Positions 5,819 to 7,213 of a stretch of 7,213 nt of DNA are shown here, piece by piece. The notes under the pieces are model-generated. The model did not search any database, was not told where the DNA came from, and saw only the letters and a program-made list of their open reading frames with translations. Source of the DNA: Chloroflexota bacterium (GTDB lineage Bacteria > Chloroflexota > UBA6077 > JACQUR01). Position 1 is the first letter of the stretch; every line of letters starts with the position of its first letter. Location of the stretch: the NCBI GenBank assembly GCA_016210245.1, contig JACQUR010000123.1, forward strand, positions 1 through 7,213, written 5' to 3'. A program made the translations under genes and the position numbers.

Positions 5819-6985
5819 TCACGTCCTGCTACCGGTACCACCGTTGGGCGCCGTAACTCGGGCGATCCAGGCCCGCAGGAAGACATCGGGTACCCTGTAG
5901 CCAGTCCGGGGAGAGAACTCGACCAGCTCGCGCTCGACGAGACGCTCCAGCGATCTCTGCACCGCTGAGGCGGCGCCAAGGCGGTGTCGCCGTCGGTAGG
6001 CCTCGGAGTAGACAGCCTCGGCACCAACGACCAGGGCGGCCAGGACAAGCCGCTGGTGTGGCGACAGCCCCTCCCACACCGTGGTGTAGCGCGCGTCCTC
6101 CGCCTCGATGACCCTGGCGAGCGCCCGGTCGACCACCTCCGGCGTCGCCTCGGCCCCCTCGGCCTGGGCAAGAGACCAGGTGAAGTAGCACAACTCCTGG
6201 GTGTCGTGCGGGTGTCCGTCCGTAGTGGCCAGTACCCGCCTGACGGCCTCCTCGGCAATCCGCTGCCCGGTCGCGGCGAATCGTTCCCGGATAAAGGGCG
6301 CAAAGTCCTCGGCGCTAATCTCTCGCAAGGGGAACGGTTTGGCGAGCTTGTACATGGGCTCGTTCTCGTCCGTAAAGACCCGCTGCATGAGGTGGCGCTT
6401 GCTGCCCAGGAAGACGTGCGCCACCTCGCCCTGAAACTGGAAGACGGCGCGCATCAGAGCGGGAAGGTGCGGATCGATCGCCACCACCTCCTGGAACTCA
6501 TCCAGGACGAGCGCTACGCGCCGCTTGCGCTCGCTGGCAATCTGCCCGGGCAGCGCCAGCAGACCTTCAATGGTCCGCTCAATGTCCCGCGAGCGCTCGC
6601 CGGCCGCGAACTCGAAAGAGGGAGTACCATCCGGGTTGACGGTCACCTTCGGCCGGATCGGCAGCTTCTGGAACACGTCGACCGCGCGCTGCCAGACTCG
6701 TTCAAATGGAGCGACCAGCCCGCTGTAGATCGTGTCGGCAAGGTGATCGGCGAAGCGGTCTTTCGTGGGTGTCCGGAACAGATCGATGTAGGCGACCAGG
6801 ACATGCTCCTGCTTCAGTAGCTCGAGCGCCTGGAAGACGAGCGAGGTCTTGCCGAAGCGGCGCGGGGAGATGATGACCACGTTCTGGCCGGTGCGAATAT
6901 CGGCCTGTAGCTCGGCCAGCTCGACCGAGCGATCGGTGAAGTAGACCCCGGTGGCTACTTCCCCGTAGCGGAACGGATTCTCCAA
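5819..6985 (-). CDS. Archaeal-type P-loop ATPase with C-terminal winged-helix-like region
   Basis: This 388-residue AAA/STAND-like ATPase resembles the 'ATPase domain predominantly from Archaea' family (PF01637 type). It opens MENPFRYGEVATGVYFTDRS, the usual leader of this group. Walker A is ISPRRFGKTSLV (39-50, Lys46-Thr47), Walker B ALVLDEFQEV (158-167, Asp162-Glu163), sensor-1-like FLGSKRHLM (192-200), and TTDGHPHDTQEL (254-265) resembles the conserved helical-domain GHP-Q motif. Residues ~305-376 look like a winged helix (SPHQRLVLAAL...RSLERLVERELVEF...YRVPDVFLRAWI). The start is TTG at 6983-6985, preceded by AGGGGCAGGG. Members of this family are often accessory, sometimes near toxin or mobile loci; the cellular role is not known. 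It converges on the toxin gene, 57 bases apart, with no clear terminator between. Confidence 0.82.
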   Translation of the reverse strand: MENPFRYGEVATGVYFTDRSVELAELQADIRTGQNVVIISPRRFGKTSLVFQALELLKQEHVLVAYIDLFRTPTKDRFADHLADTIYSGLVAPFERVWQRAVDVFQKLPIRPKVTVNPDGTPSFEFAAGERSRDIERTIEGLLALPGQIASERKRRVALVLDEFQEVVAIDPHLPALMRAVFQFQGEVAHVFLGSKRHLMQRVFTDENEPMYKLAKPFPLREISAEDFAPFIRERFAATGQRIAEEAVRRVLATTDGHPHDTQELCYFTWSLAQAEGAEATPEVVDRALARVIEAEDARYTTVWEGLSPHQRLVLAALVVGAEAVYSEAYRRRHRLGAASAVQRSLERLVERELVEFSPRTGYRVPDVFLRAWIARVTAPNGGTGSRT

Positions 6986-7013
6986 CGCCCTGCCCCTGCA
7001 CGCTTGCCTGCGC

Positions 7014-7044
7014 TACGCAACTCTGCGTAACGCAATGAAGTATA
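7014..7044 (-). promoter_or_regulatory. Candidate promoter and operator dyads upstream of the ATPase gene
   Basis: On the minus strand TATACT (7039-7044) is a -10-like hexamer about 55 bases before the TTG start; no convincing -35 is seen. Between it and the gene lie two overlapping palindromes: TACGCA-ACTC-TGCGTA (7014-7029) and the odd-centred TGCGTAACGCA (7024-7034). A further TACGC copy is at 7052-7056. The repeated TACGC half-site could bind a regulator, perhaps the protein's own winged-helix region; this is inference. Confidence 0.35.
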
Positions 7045-7077
7045 ATCACGCTACGCCTCGGGGCGCTAATTGGTCTG

Positions 7078-7098
7078 CCCTCCCGGTGCTGGGGAGGG
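7078..7098. repeat. GC-rich hairpin CCCTCCC / GGGAGGG
   Basis: A seven-base perfect stem (7078-7084 with 7092-7098) encloses the loop GGTGCTG. No T-run follows on either strand, so it is not a convincing terminator. It sits directly beside the larger inverted repeat and is probably part of the same intergenic repeat cluster. Confidence 0.6.
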
Positions 7099-7109
7099 GG
7101 AGAGGGCCG

Positions 7110-7213
7110 GACCTAACCCCCCCGCCCCCTTCCCTACCAGGGAAGGGGGAGACGGCCAGCGGGCGGAGCGGCTCCCCCTTCCCTGGTAGGGAAGGGGGCG
7201 GGGGGGTTAGGTC
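7110..7213. repeat. Perfect 42-base inverted repeat with nested palindromes, ending at the window edge
   Basis: The arms 7110-7151 and 7172-7213 are exact reverse complements over 42 bases, separated by 20 bases (7152-7171). Each arm begins or ends with GACCTAACCCCC / GGGGGTTAGGTC and contains its own palindrome, CCCCTTCCCT-ACC-AGGGAAGGGG. The right arm stops exactly at the last base of the window. No gene is present in 6986-7213. The repeat looks like an intergenic repeat family, or an inverted pair of one element; it could also be an assembly fold-back. Confidence 0.9.

Overview
The window reads as GC-rich bacterial chromosome, probably an environmental Chloroflexota-like genome. That placement is an inference: it rests on the high GC, on intergenic repeats of the GGATTTT heptad and TTCGACAGGCTCAGG types (which I recall as frequent in that group), and on CoaBC motif variants such as PAMD and LASG. 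No rRNA or other taxonomic marker is present.

Positions 1-4857 hold a compact minus-strand operon, transcribed coaX > coaBC > folE > folP > folK. Junctions are tight: a 1-base overlap at coaX/coaBC, 4-base GTGA overlaps at coaBC/folE and folP/folK, and a 44-base gap at folE/folP that lies inside a long inverted repeat. The operon joins two cofactor routes: coenzyme A synthesis (pantothenate kinase III, then the bifunctional phosphopantothenoylcysteine synthetase/decarboxylase) and folate synthesis (GTP cyclohydrolase I, dihydropteroate synthase, HPPK). folK runs off the left edge. A probable extended -10 promoter lies just upstream of coaX.

The most striking item is folE. A complete 334-residue intein with a LAGLIDADG homing endonuclease is inserted in frame exactly before the zinc-ligand Cys of the CEHH motif. 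The flanking exteins join into a normal 188-residue FolE, so the cell must splice the protein to obtain an active enzyme.

Positions 4858-5056 are a divergent intergenic region. Positions 5057-5761 (plus strand) hold a Phd-type antitoxin and VapC/PIN toxin pair with an operator-like dyad over the putative -10 element. Converging on it from the minus strand, 5819-6985 encodes an archaeal-type P-loop ATPase with a C-terminal winged-helix-like region. Positions 6986-7213 have no gene. They contain small dyads, a G/C-rich hairpin and a perfect 42-base inverted repeat that stops exactly at the window edge, which may mark a contig end.

Short repeats have been absorbed into coding ends here: the FolP N-terminus is partly GGATTTT-heptad sequence, and the CoaBC C-terminus ends in a tandem 18-base repeat.
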